Assembly: GCA_030432565.1 (NCBI GenBank)
Contig: JAUIGV010000009.1
Coordinates: 1 to 64,000 of the forward strand
Origin: Verrucomicrobiia bacterium
GTDB lineage: Bacteria; Verrucomicrobiota; Verrucomicrobiia; Verrucomicrobiales; Akkermansiaceae
Direction of reading: 5' to 3'
Length of the DNA: 64,000 nucleotides
Below the pieces are notes generated by a model. That model saw nothing but the letters and a program-made list of their open reading frames with translations, did not search any database and was not told the DNA's origin. This document shows, piece by piece, positions 16,048 through 25,554 of this stretch. Within the stretch, counting starts at the first letter, position 1. Each line of letters opens with the position of its first letter. Both the position numbers and the translations under genes were made by a program.

Positions 16048-18996
16048 ATGAACTTAAAGAGCGTTGCCGTTTTTCTGTTGGCTTCCAAATCCCTTGGTCT
16101 AGCCGTTGCCGCGGTTCCTGTCGCGGGCATCACAAAGGGATATTTTGATGGGAAACGTCCGATGGATGCGGTCCAACTCGTGGGCGAACGCGGGCACATT
16201 TTGGTTCCTGAATCCGGGAAGGTGGCAAGCCAGTGGGTTTTTAATGACGGAGTGCTGACGGCTTCGCCCAAGTGGGACAGCCTGGTGACTCCGGATTCGT
16301 ATACCGACTTTAGGATGCACGTGGAGTTCAATGTAAACAACGTGCCAAATGTGGATGCCGAAAAGAACGGGAATTCGGGGATCTACATCCAGAAGCGATA
16401 TGAGCTTCAGATTTTAAATTCCCACGGAGTTTCGCCCGAAGACTACAAGGCGAGCTATGCCGGCAGTCTTTATCGTCAGAAGAAGCCGGACAAGTTGGTG
16501 TCCAAGCCGGCTGGAGAGTGGCAAACCTATGATATTGTTTTCAGGGCTGCCCGCTTTAAGGATGGCGAACGGATTGAAAAGGCCCGTATCAGTGTTCAGC
16601 ACAACGGGGTTTTAATTCATGATGATTACGCCCTCGTCAACAAGACGGGTGCCGGCCAGAAGGAGGGGCCCGAGCCGGGCCCCATTAAATTTCAAGGACA
16701 TCATAACCCGGTAAAGTTTCGGAACGCCTGGATCCAACGATTAAAACTCGACGAAGTGAAAAAGAAGGATGCCCCCAAGCCTCAGAAAAAAAAGGGTTAC
16801 ACCTATGTGATTCCCTTCGATGAGATTCCGGCCTCGCCCGCTTTGAAGCCGCAGGAAGCTTTGGAGACCTTTCGGCTGCACAAGGATTTCGAGATGAGTC
16901 TGGTTTCCCACGAACCGGCGGTGCAAAATCCACTCGCGTTGCGCTTTGATGGCAACGGCCGGATGTGGGTGGTGGAAATGCGATCCTACATGCCCAATGC
17001 CAATGGGGAAGGCGAGGATGCTCCAACCGGGAGGATTTCGATCCACGAGGATACGACCGGTGACGGATTCTATGACAAAACGAGCGTCTTTCTTGATGGG
17101 CTCAATCAACCCCGGTCAATCGCCCTTTATAAAAACGGCCTTCTTTTTGGAGGACATGAGAAGCTCTACTACGTCGAGAATGTCGATGGTAAGGCGGGTA
17201 AGATGACGGTCATCGATGAAAATTACACGCAGGACGCAAACGTGGAGCACCGCACCAATGCTCTTTTTCGTGGGCTTGACAATTGGATTTACAACGTGAA
17301 GTCAGATGCCCGGTATCGGGAGGTCGATGGAAAGTGGGTGAAGGAAAAAACCTCCTTTCGCGGGCAGTGGGGGTTGTCCCAAGACAATTTTGGGCGGCTT
17401 TATTACAACGAGAATTGGTTTGGGATCAAAGCGGATCAATTGCTGCCAAACACCCTCATGAGGAATCCCAATTTCCAGCTGGGGCGGGCGCACGGCCGAC
17501 ACATTTCCTTCCGGGATAAGCTTTATCCCGCCCGCATCACCCCGGGGGTGAATCGCGGGGGTGAAGGCGATATCGATGAAAATGGATATTTGAAAGCCGC
17601 GACCGGGGCAGCCGGCCCGGTGGCATATCGAGGTGATCAATTTCCTCCTGAGTTTCAAAATACCGCGCTTTTTTGTGAGCCGACCGCGAATCTCATTCGC
17701 ATGGTCCACGTGAGTCGTAAAGATGGACTGCTCACTGGTGAGCATCTGATGGGGGAACGGGAATTTCTTGCGTCGACCGACGAACGTTTTCGGCCGGTGA
17801 ATCTTTTTAATGCTCCTGATGGGACGATCTACGCGGTTGATATGTATCACGGCATCATTCAGCACAAACACTACCTGACAAAGTATCTTCGCGAGCACAT
17901 CACACATCGTAACCTAGAGAGTCATCCGCGTCTTGGGAGGATTTATCGAATTAAGCATCGTGATCGCCCCCGCGGCGCAAAGCCTGAAATGATTGGAAAG
18001 AAGCCGGGGGAGTTGGTGGAGTTTCTTGCTCATCCGAACGGGTGGTGGCGCGATACCGCCCAGCAACTCATCGTTGATTCAAAAGACCTTGCGGTCGTTC
18101 CTCAATTGGTTGCATTGGCTGATGATAAAGGGAAGTCGCTGGGCCAACTCCATGCTCTCTGGGCCCTTGAAGGGTTGGGGCAAGTAAAGCTCGACCATAT
18201 TGCGGGAGCAATGGCTTCATCGGACCCATATGTCCTGGAGTCCGCGATTCGTCTCTCGAGCCTTCTTTCTTCCGAGGAACGGGAGCAATTGATTGCGACT
18301 TTTGAGCTGCTTGCAGAACATCCCAGTCTTGTGGTTCAGCGCGCTCTTGCCGGAGGGCTTGGTCAGATGGGTTCGAGGCGAGCACTCATTTTGCTGAAGA
18401 AGCTCCTCTTGAGGAATATCGACGAACCCTACTTCCGCGAAGTGGTTGTCAGTGGGTTGGCTGGTCGAGAGAAGGAGTTTCAAGACTTTCTTGGGAACGA
18501 CTTTAAAGACGGAAAGTTTCTCAAGTATCTCGAGCATTGCCTGACCCCCAAAACAACAGCCTCTGCTTTCAAGGCACCTCGTAACAAGGAACATAGGGAG
18601 TCTTTTCAACGGGGCGAAAAATTCTACATCACCAATTGCATGGCTTGTCACGGGCCGGACGGAAAGGGGCTTGAGCAGCTTGGACCGCCTTTGGTCAAGT
18701 CGGAGTGGGTCACGGGCTCGCCGGAGCGTTTGTCGGCAATTTTGCTTCAGGGCTTGATGGGCCCCATCGAGGTCAATGGCATAAAATACACTCCGGCAGC
18801 AGCGATGCCCGGATTGAAAGATGCTCCGCAAATAGATGATGCCGACCTGGCTGATGTCTCGACTTTTATCAGACATGCGTGGGGAAATAATCATTCAGCG
18901 GTTCAGGTTGAGACAGTCAAGACGACGCGTGAGAAATTGAGTGGGCGTCAAACTGCTTTCACCCCGGAAGAATTGATGAAGTCCTTTGCCGAGTGA
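16048..18996 (+). CDS. DUF1080-propeller-HEAT-cytochrome c secreted protein
   Basis: 982 residues with a signal peptide. About 25-235 is a DUF1080/3-keto-disaccharide hydrolase-like lectin fold (GNSGIYIQKRYELQI). About 270-640 is the propeller of PVC 'membrane-bound dehydrogenase' proteins (DGNGRMWVVEMRSY; LDGLNQPRSIAL). Helical repeats follow to about 830. A mono-haem cytochrome c ends it: C864-x-x-C867-H868 and a distal Met in AAAMPGL. The expected role is periplasmic oxidation or hydrolysis of sugars with electrons passed to the haem. These proteins are abundant in Planctomycetota and Verrucomicrobiota. The substrate is unknown. Confidence 0.85.
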   Translation: MNLKSVAVFLLASKSLGLAVAAVPVAGITKGYFDGKRPMDAVQLVGERGHILVPESGKVASQWVFNDGVLTASPKWDSLVTPDSYTDFRMHVEFNVNNVPNVDAEKNGNSGIYIQKRYELQILNSHGVSPEDYKASYAGSLYRQKKPDKLVSKPAGEWQTYDIVFRAARFKDGERIEKARISVQHNGVLIHDDYALVNKTGAGQKEGPEPGPIKFQGHHNPVKFRNAWIQRLKLDEVKKKDAPKPQKKKGYTYVIPFDEIPASPALKPQEALETFRLHKDFEMSLVSHEPAVQNPLALRFDGNGRMWVVEMRSYMPNANGEGEDAPTGRISIHEDTTGDGFYDKTSVFLDGLNQPRSIALYKNGLLFGGHEKLYYVENVDGKAGKMTVIDENYTQDANVEHRTNALFRGLDNWIYNVKSDARYREVDGKWVKEKTSFRGQWGLSQDNFGRLYYNENWFGIKADQLLPNTLMRNPNFQLGRAHGRHISFRDKLYPARITPGVNRGGEGDIDENGYLKAATGAAGPVAYRGDQFPPEFQNTALFCEPTANLIRMVHVSRKDGLLTGEHLMGEREFLASTDERFRPVNLFNAPDGTIYAVDMYHGIIQHKHYLTKYLREHITHRNLESHPRLGRIYRIKHRDRPRGAKPEMIGKKPGELVEFLAHPNGWWRDTAQQLIVDSKDLAVVPQLVALADDKGKSLGQLHALWALEGLGQVKLDHIAGAMASSDPYVLESAIRLSSLLSSEEREQLIATFELLAEHPSLVVQRALAGGLGQMGSRRALILLKKLLLRNIDEPYFREVVVSGLAGREKEFQDFLGNDFKDGKFLKYLEHCLTPKTTASAFKAPRNKEHRESFQRGEKFYITNCMACHGPDGKGLEQLGPPLVKSEWVTGSPERLSAILLQGLMGPIEVNGIKYTPAAAMPGLKDAPQIDDADLADVSTFIRHAWGNNHSAVQVETVKTTREKLSGRQTAFTPEELMKSFAE

Positions 18997-19059
18997 GATA
19001 AGCGGTTCTGTAAAGTGTCTCCTCCTTCGGAGCTGGAGTAGTCCGGCTCTGCGAGAGGC

Positions 19060-19674
19060 TTAACGCTTTCTGGTTCGTCCGGTTTTACGACGAGGGCCTT
19101 TGTTCTTCAGTTTTGGTTTTTTGTGCTGAAGCGGCTTGGAGTTACTCCGGTTGCTCTGCCCCTTTTTTGGCTGAACCCTGATCAAATGCGGCTGCTTGTC
19201 GTAAATGAATCCCTCGGCGAGACACTTTTCAAGCTCTTCTCCTGCCAGCTTTTCCAGCGCTTTTAGGCGATTCTGATCACTTCGTGTGATGAAGGTGATG
19301 ACTTCGGAAGAGGCTGATTGAAGATGACCCAGATAGTCGGCATCGATCTCGTGCACATCAAAATGGATGATGGTTGCGATGCCCGAGAGGTCGCTCTCCC
19401 GCAGGACCGACTCGGTGGCGAAGAGAATATCGAATGCCCTTTCCTTAAGTTCCTTGAGAGTTCGTTCGCGGACGTCGGGTTTTTTGTTTCCCGAGATATT
19501 CTCAGTGGCAAGGCCCTTCAGTCCTGCAGCGGTATTCAAGGCATGGAGTGTTTCCCGGCTCCGCACAAAGACGAGAGCGGGTGCCTCGCAGATTGATTTG
19601 GAGAAAAGGTGCAGGAGAAGGTCTTTTTTCTGATGGGGAAAGACTTCGTAGATTGATTGGCGGACAGTTGACAT
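19060..19674 (-). CDS. Standalone superfamily-2 helicase C-terminal domain protein
   Basis: 204 residues. The first about 150 match the second RecA lobe of RhlE-like DEAD-box helicases: the linker VRQSIYEVFPHQKKDLLLHLF, then PALVFVRSRETL (motif IV-like), DILFATESVLRESDLSG (motif V-like, degenerate) and a weak motif VI. The first lobe with Walker A and DEAD is absent, and no such sequence lies upstream, where a sulfatase gene ends. About 160-204 is a Lys/Arg-rich RNA-binding-like tail. It could be a degenerate helicase remnant or an RNA-binding adaptor. ATPase activity is not expected. Confidence 0.7.
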   Translation of the reverse strand: MSTVRQSIYEVFPHQKKDLLLHLFSKSICEAPALVFVRSRETLHALNTAAGLKGLATENISGNKKPDVRERTLKELKERAFDILFATESVLRESDLSGIATIIHFDVHEIDADYLGHLQSASSEVITFITRSDQNRLKALEKLAGEELEKCLAEGFIYDKQPHLIRVQPKKGQSNRSNSKPLQHKKPKLKNKGPRRKTGRTRKR

Positions 19675-19683
19675 GGGCTTGAG

Positions 19684-21552
19684 CTATTTCACCGTGTTGG
19701 TGGTGCCAAGAAGGTCATTAACCGCTTTGTTGGCCACGCGGATAATGTATTTATTTGGCTGATTTTTCAGGGCCTCCTTAAGGGATGTTAGAACGGGGCG
19801 GGCCTGCTCGTCGGCTTCATCAAGTGCGATTGCTGCGTGGAGGCGGGACCATTCCTCCGGAGATTCTAGGGATTTGGATAATTCGGACAGGGCTTTCTTC
19901 TCTTCTGTCTTCATTCTGAGGAGGGCCCGGCCGGCGGCAATGCGAACGACGGTGGAGGTTTCTTTTTCGAGAATATTCAGGCATGCCCTTGTGGCCTCGT
20001 CCGAGAGTCTCCCGATGTTTCCAATTCCGGTGGCGGCCCAGTAGCGGACAGCGGCGTCCTTGTCCTGAAGACCTTTGAGGAGTTCGGGGAGAGCCTTCGT
20101 GCCTTCCGACGCGAGGGCAGCCATGCGACCAAGTCGCTCGGGGAGGGTCTTGTCATCGGTCTTCCCAAGGATGTCGTATCGTGATCCGGCCTGCTTTTCG
20201 CGAAGGACCATTTCGGGTTCGGGGATGAGTCCGAGGTCCCGGGTCTCTTTGATCCACTGCTTGTGAACTTTGCGAAACTTTTCAAGCTGCTCCTTATATT
20301 TGGGGTCTGTTGCGAGGTTGTTGATTTCGTGCGGGTCGTTTTGGAGGTCGTAGAATTCTTCGACTGGTTTACGATCCGCCATGAAGAGTTTCATGGCGGG
20401 GGGCATCTTTCCGGTTTTAGCGACGCGACGAAGCTCTTTCATGGTTGCTCCTTTTTCGGGAGTGTTCATGTATTGGAAGTAAGGCTTGAGCGGTTCGTAG
20501 TTGCGGATGTAACGATAGCGTTTGTCGCGGACGCTGCGAATGATGTCGTAGCGTTCGTCCATGCGGTCGCGGGCACCGAAGATGTAGTCGCGTTGAGGCG
20601 AGAGGTTTTCGCCGAGGAAGGCACGGCCCTGGGTTAGGGGTGGGGCGGGGAGTCCGGCTAGATTGAGGGCGGTATTGCCGAAGTCGATGGAGCTGATGAG
20701 TTGCTCGTCGACAGTGCCGGGCTTGCCCTGGCCGGAAGTACGAAACTTCTCGGGGATGCGAACGATGAGGGGAATGCGGGTACCGGAATCATAGAGCCAG
20801 CGCTTGGCCCGGGGCAGGCCGACCCCGTGGTCAGACCAGTAAACGATGATGGTGTTCTCATATTCTCCGGCCTCCTTGAGCGCGGTGATGTGGTTGCCGA
20901 CCCACGCATCCATGGCGGTGATGAGCTCGTAGTTTCGCTTCCAGTCCTCCCGAACACGCGGCGTGTCGGGGTAGTAGGGGGGGAGGGTTTTCAGTTTGGC
21001 GGGATCCTGGCGTTCGCCGGGCGAAAGTCCTTTGGTCACGGACTTGTATTTTGCATCGCCGGCGATGCCGCTCTCGTGGCAGCCGGTGAAGTTGAAGACC
21101 GCAAAGAAGGGTTTGTTCGACTCCTTTCGCTTCTTCCAGTGGGCCTTGCCACTGGACTCGTCCCAGGTCTCTTTAGGAGCCTTGAATTGGTAATCGGTTT
21201 TCGAATTGTTGGTGCAGTAGTAGCCGCTGTTTCTGAGGTAGATTGGAAAGGGTTTGATGGAGTCCGGCAGGACGGCGCTGCTGCGCATGTGCATGGTGCC
21301 AATGCTCGTCTGATACATGCCGGTGATGATGGTGGAGCGGCAGGGCGCGCAGACTCCGGCGGCGGTGTAGGCGTTGGTGTAGCGGACACCCTCCCTGGCC
21401 AGTTGGTCAAGATTGGGAGTCATGGCGTTGGGGTCGCCATAGCAGCCAAAGTGGGCGTTGATGTCTTCGGCCGAGAGCCAGAGAATGTTGGGTCGTTCGG
21501 CACCATGCAGCGAAGTCGATACGCAGATGATGAAAAGGAGGAGGGATTTCAT
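19684..21552 (-). CDS. Secreted sulfatase with C-terminal HEAT repeats
   Basis: 622 residues with a signal peptide (1-18). It is an alkaline-phosphatase-fold sulfatase: SAEDINAHFGCYG holds metal ligands, and CAPCR at 68-72 is the Cys-type site that is oxidised to formylglycine. YWSDHGVG supplies the later metal residues. The start resembles heparan N-sulfatase-type enzymes. About 480-615 are HEAT-like helices, an addition common in this phylum. The start overlaps the stop of the upstream sulfatase by 4 bp (ATGA). No sulfatase-maturating enzyme was seen here. Confidence 0.9.
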   Translation of the reverse strand: MKSLLLFIICVSTSLHGAERPNILWLSAEDINAHFGCYGDPNAMTPNLDQLAREGVRYTNAYTAAGVCAPCRSTIITGMYQTSIGTMHMRSSAVLPDSIKPFPIYLRNSGYYCTNNSKTDYQFKAPKETWDESSGKAHWKKRKESNKPFFAVFNFTGCHESGIAGDAKYKSVTKGLSPGERQDPAKLKTLPPYYPDTPRVREDWKRNYELITAMDAWVGNHITALKEAGEYENTIIVYWSDHGVGLPRAKRWLYDSGTRIPLIVRIPEKFRTSGQGKPGTVDEQLISSIDFGNTALNLAGLPAPPLTQGRAFLGENLSPQRDYIFGARDRMDERYDIIRSVRDKRYRYIRNYEPLKPYFQYMNTPEKGATMKELRRVAKTGKMPPAMKLFMADRKPVEEFYDLQNDPHEINNLATDPKYKEQLEKFRKVHKQWIKETRDLGLIPEPEMVLREKQAGSRYDILGKTDDKTLPERLGRMAALASEGTKALPELLKGLQDKDAAVRYWAATGIGNIGRLSDEATRACLNILEKETSTVVRIAAGRALLRMKTEEKKALSELSKSLESPEEWSRLHAAIALDEADEQARPVLTSLKEALKNQPNKYIIRVANKAVNDLLGTTNTVK

Positions 21553-22940
21553 TGCTTCTTGTAGTCGTTTCCGGCGTGGCTGTTGAGGACTGATTTTTGC
21601 CAGGTGGTCAGTTGCTTTTGCATGCCGGCAAGGCGCTGGGGCTGTTGGGCATTCAGGGGAGAGGTCTCCATGGGGTCTTTGGAGAGGTCGTAGAGTTCCC
21701 AGGTGATTTTCTTTTTGTTGTAAATGCCGTGGATCTTGAAGGGCCAGTCAAGAAGGGCGGCGTGGCCGCTTTGATGAGAGCCGTCCTCGTAATTGGGGAA
21801 GTCGTTCACATTCTTAAGAAGCCGGTCGGGGAAAGGGTTGGCTTGCTTCGCCTGCTGGGCTTCCATGAGCTTTTTTATGATGCGGTCGCTTTGTGTTGAT
21901 TGTCCCCCGGTGAATCTGTGCCAGAAGCCGATGGACTTGGCGCGTTTTACTTTGTCGCCAGAGATGAAGGGAAGGAGGTTAATGCCGTCTAGCGGCGTTT
22001 GGTTTTTGACGTTGGTGTCGGTGAGTGCGAGGAGGGTTGGGTAAATGTCGGTGGCGCTGGTGGGGACTGTGATACGGGTTGGTTTGAATTTGGCCGGATA
22101 TTCGATGAGGGAGGGCACCCGGAGTCCGCCTTCGTAAACCGAGCCTTTTTTCTCGCGTCCGCCGGAATGTTCTTTGACGAGACCGCCGTTGTCGGAGGTG
22201 TACCACAGGAGGGTGTTGTCGGCGATTTTAAGGTCGCGGAGAGTTGTGCGGAGGCGTCCTATTTGTTCATCGATCAGGGTGATTTCCTGATAGTAGGGTG
22301 CGTGGGGCTTTCCTCGGTAGAGGCTGGGATTGGCGGAGGTTTCGCGATGGGGATCGTGGGGCGAGGGAAACCAGATGACGGTGAAGGTGGGGTGCTTTGG
22401 GGCGTGGGATTTGAGGTGTTCGAGAGCGTGGTCCATGGAGATGACGGTGCCTTGGCCTTTGAACTGTTGGAAGGTTCCGTTGAGCGAGAGGTAGGGCTCG
22501 CGGTCAAAGAAGTTGAGTCCGCTGAGCCAATGGTCGAAGCCTTGGCCTCCCGGAGAGGTGGGGCTTTCTTTTTGAACCGAGCCGATGTGCCACTTGCCGA
22601 AGTGAGCGGTCAGGTATCCGCTTGATTTCAGGGCTTCGGCGATGGTGGTTTCGTGAGGGCGGAGATAGTGACCGTGGTTGGGAACGTTGACTCGAACAGG
22701 GTTGCGCCCTGTCATGACGCTGGCCCGGGTGGGTGAGCAGACCGGTGCTCCGGCATAGAAGCGGTCAAAGACGACCGAGTTTTTTGACATCGCGTCGAGG
22801 TTGGGCGTCTTGACGTAGGGATGTCCGGTAAACCCGCAGTCGCCATAGCCTTGGTCGTCGGCCATGACGAGGATGATGTGCGGGCGGTCGGCTGCGGTTA
22901 GCGTGGCAAGAATGCAGAGGAGAAAAAGGAGGTGCTTCAT
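21549..22940 (-). CDS. Secreted arylsulfatase-family enzyme
   Basis: 463 residues with a signal peptide (1-17). Sulfatase marks: ILVMADDQGYGD at 23-34, the formylglycine site CSPTR at 68-72 followed by ASVMTGR, GKWHIG near 116-121, and YTSDNGG. Family S1 sulfatases of this type remove sulfate esters from glycans. It lies between the sugar-dehydrogenase/cytochrome gene (12 bp upstream) and a second sulfatase (4-bp overlap downstream), so three secreted enzymes form an operon. The two sulfatases are diverged, suggesting different sulfate positions on one glycan; that is inference. Confidence 0.92.
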   Translation of the reverse strand: MKHLLFLLCILATLTAADRPHIILVMADDQGYGDCGFTGHPYVKTPNLDAMSKNSVVFDRFYAGAPVCSPTRASVMTGRNPVRVNVPNHGHYLRPHETTIAEALKSSGYLTAHFGKWHIGSVQKESPTSPGGQGFDHWLSGLNFFDREPYLSLNGTFQQFKGQGTVISMDHALEHLKSHAPKHPTFTVIWFPSPHDPHRETSANPSLYRGKPHAPYYQEITLIDEQIGRLRTTLRDLKIADNTLLWYTSDNGGLVKEHSGGREKKGSVYEGGLRVPSLIEYPAKFKPTRITVPTSATDIYPTLLALTDTNVKNQTPLDGINLLPFISGDKVKRAKSIGFWHRFTGGQSTQSDRIIKKLMEAQQAKQANPFPDRLLKNVNDFPNYEDGSHQSGHAALLDWPFKIHGIYNKKKITWELYDLSKDPMETSPLNAQQPQRLAGMQKQLTTWQKSVLNSHAGNDYKKQ

Positions 22941-22952
22941 GGGAAGTTTGGA

Positions 22953-25496
22953 TTATTCGAAACGAAACCAATCCAGATTGGCGAGATGTTGTTTGCCAGG
23001 ATTGGTGAATGTGAGGCGAAGGTTAACGAGGCCCCGGGGTGTATCTACGAGCGGTACGGTGACTTCCTCCCACTTGTTCCAATCGCCCGTGGGTTTGATT
23101 GGTGCGACGGCAATACTCTTCCCATCGGCCGTGATGGTAATCCGTGCTCCCGGGCCTGCCGAGGCGTAGCGAAGAGTGATGGATTTGCAGTCATTGATGC
23201 GGAAGCCAGGATACTCCGTCCAGTGGGAGTGGTTGATGGCTCCAATGAATTTGGAATCGCCGCTTCCGAGGATTTGAGGTCCTTTGTGGGACGAGAAGTC
23301 TTCGGCCTGAATGGTGCGCGGATGGAGCCGAATGGAAGTGCCGCCTGAAAGCGAAGAGGCTTTACCTCCGTGTGCACCGAAGTCGGTAAAGTTTGCGGAA
23401 AGCTCAAGGGATTGAATGCCCGCTGTCGGTGTTAGGCTCCCCTCGACGCCTCGCGAGACTTGCGGAGCGGTTTTTTCGGAGAGGGAGTAGATCCAGCGAA
23501 CCATGGAGGCCACTTGGTCACGCTTCAAGTTGGGATGGGGAAGCATCGGGATTTCACCCCAAACTTTTGATGAACCCTTCATCACTCTTTCGACCGAGAT
23601 GTCGAAGGCGGCCGGGTCTCCCTTGTAGCGTTTGGCGATGTCGTTGAACGACGGGCCGATGAGCTTCTGAGTGGAGTGGTGGCAGTTGAAGCAGTCGGAG
23701 GCGCGGATGGCTGAGAGACCGGGAGCGGCTTTGGCGAGAGGGGCGAGGGTGACCACCGTGGAGGCAAAGGAGTCTGGCCTCGTTGTGGAATCACCATCTT
23801 CAGGGTCGCTTACGGAAAGTCGGTAATCGATGGGAGCTCCAGGGGTGAAGAAGGACCCGTCGAGGGGAGATTCGAAAGTGAGTTCGGGCGGCGAATTTCC
23901 GGCACTTACGTTTTGGGTGAGTTCGCTGGTGGCACCATGTGTGTCGGTAATCTTCAGGGTCACCGGTTGGTCTCCGGGGTCGGTGAAGGTGACGGTGGTC
24001 TTCGCGTCAGTTGAGACGACTTCATCGTCTTTGAGCCAAGCAAATTTTAAAGGTTCGCCTTCGGGGTCGGTGGAACCCGAGGCGTCAAGTTGGACCTTGA
24101 GGGGAAGAGAGCCATGTTTTCTGTCGATGGTGAATTTGGCGATGGGGTCGAGATTTCCGTGACGATAGCTAATGTGGATAAGCTTGGCATCCTTGTTGTT
24201 TCCCCAGGTGGCTCCGTAGTCGATAAACCAGAGGGTGCCATCGGGAGCAAAAAGGGCATCGGACGGGCGCTTGATTTTTACGGGAAGATCGAAGTTCTCG
24301 ATTCCAGCAAGGTTCTCATTGTTATCAAGTCGGCCCCACTTGATGAAGGGGCGATTCCAGTCCCAGAAGAGCAGACAGTGATCGAAGTCCTTGGGGAAGC
24401 CGCCGGTTTTTTCGAACTTGGGATCGTAGTGGAAGACGGGCCCGGCACAAGCGGTACGCCCCCCTTTTTTGAGTTCTGGGAACTCTTTCGAATCCGCGTA
24501 AGGGTAGAAGATGAATGCTGATTGAGCGGGGGGGAGATCCTTGCGCCCGGTGTTAAGCGGAGAGTCGTTGATGGGATTCCGCGCGTTAAATTTTTCTCCA
24601 ACTTTTCCATTTGTGAAATCGACGCGGGCATACGGTTTGTTATCGGCGATAAAGTAGGGCCAGCCGAAGAAACCGGCTTTGCGGGCCTGATTGATTTCGT
24701 CGTGTCCACGGGGACCGCGGGGCCCGTCATTTCCGGCGTCGGGTCCGACGTCTCCCCAGTAGAGGTGGCCCGTCTTGGGGTCTATGGAAAACTTCCAGGG
24801 ATTGCGACAACCCATGATGTAGATCTCGGGGCGCGTGCCTTTCATTCCAGGAGGAAAAAGGTTGCCTTCGGGAATGGTGTAGGTTGCGTCGGGCTTGACT
24901 CTGATGCGAATCAATCCGCCGCGAAGGTCGTTGGGATTGGCTGAGGATTTTTCGGCATTCCATGGTTCGCGGTTGGGGCGTCGGTCGATGGGTGCATAAG
25001 ACGCCGAATCTCCGAAAGGATGGGTGTTGTCACCGGCGGAAGCGAAGAGGCAGCCATCGGGACCGAATTTGAGCATGCCGCCATGGTGGCAGCATTCACG
25101 ACGCTGGGTGGCCCATTCGATGACCTTCTTTTCATCGGCAAGAGTGTTTTCCCGGACAGTGAAGCGGCTAATGCGTTGTCCAATGAAATCGGCAGGCGAG
25201 TAAAGAAGGAAGAGGTGATTGTTCTTTTCAAAGTTTGGATCGAGAGCGATGCCGAGGAGACCATTTTCCTGTTCTCCGAAGACCTTGATTTCTGCGAGGG
25301 TGGAGCGCTCCCCGGTCGTCGGGTGAATGCGGCTCACCTTGCCTTGGAGTTCGATGAGATAAATGGATCCATCGGGTCCTAGGTCCATGCCCATCGGGCG
25401 GGCGAAGTCTTCCGCGATGGTTTTGACCTGAAAGCGGAAGGAGTCTGCCGCAGATGCGAACGAGCTGAGGAGGAAGAAGACGAGTAGGCGGGACAT
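22953..25496 (-). CDS. PQQ-type sugar dehydrogenase/PKD/cytochrome c/CBM6-like protein
   Basis: 847 residues from ATG 25496, where a signal peptide begins (MSRLLVFFLLSSFASA). About 20-440 is a glucose/sorbosone-dehydrogenase propeller (GLDPNF-like GIALDPNF, CCHHGGMLKFGPDG, GWPYFIADN). About 455-540 is a PKD domain (LDASGSTDPEG). A cytochrome c unit has C602-x-x-C605-H606. About 710-847 resembles a CBM6-type beta-sandwich. The protein could oxidise a bound sugar and hand electrons to its own haem in the periplasm. First gene of the sulfatase operon. A 16-residue upstream extension was discarded. Confidence 0.87.
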   Translation of the reverse strand: MSRLLVFFLLSSFASAADSFRFQVKTIAEDFARPMGMDLGPDGSIYLIELQGKVSRIHPTTGERSTLAEIKVFGEQENGLLGIALDPNFEKNNHLFLLYSPADFIGQRISRFTVRENTLADEKKVIEWATQRRECCHHGGMLKFGPDGCLFASAGDNTHPFGDSASYAPIDRRPNREPWNAEKSSANPNDLRGGLIRIRVKPDATYTIPEGNLFPPGMKGTRPEIYIMGCRNPWKFSIDPKTGHLYWGDVGPDAGNDGPRGPRGHDEINQARKAGFFGWPYFIADNKPYARVDFTNGKVGEKFNARNPINDSPLNTGRKDLPPAQSAFIFYPYADSKEFPELKKGGRTACAGPVFHYDPKFEKTGGFPKDFDHCLLFWDWNRPFIKWGRLDNNENLAGIENFDLPVKIKRPSDALFAPDGTLWFIDYGATWGNNKDAKLIHISYRHGNLDPIAKFTIDRKHGSLPLKVQLDASGSTDPEGEPLKFAWLKDDEVVSTDAKTTVTFTDPGDQPVTLKITDTHGATSELTQNVSAGNSPPELTFESPLDGSFFTPGAPIDYRLSVSDPEDGDSTTRPDSFASTVVTLAPLAKAAPGLSAIRASDCFNCHHSTQKLIGPSFNDIAKRYKGDPAAFDISVERVMKGSSKVWGEIPMLPHPNLKRDQVASMVRWIYSLSEKTAPQVSRGVEGSLTPTAGIQSLELSANFTDFGAHGGKASSLSGGTSIRLHPRTIQAEDFSSHKGPQILGSGDSKFIGAINHSHWTEYPGFRINDCKSITLRYASAGPGARITITADGKSIAVAPIKPTGDWNKWEEVTVPLVDTPRGLVNLRLTFTNPGKQHLANLDWFRFE

Positions 25497-25554
25497 AAGA
25501 AAGGGAAACTGTTGAAAGTTGAAGAAATGAGTGCTGGAAGGCAAGGTGGCTTTT

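Noticed and set aside
20701-21564. 287-residue open frame antisense to the sulfatase genes
   Set aside because: It lies wholly opposite the sulfatase with CAPCR and shows no domain.
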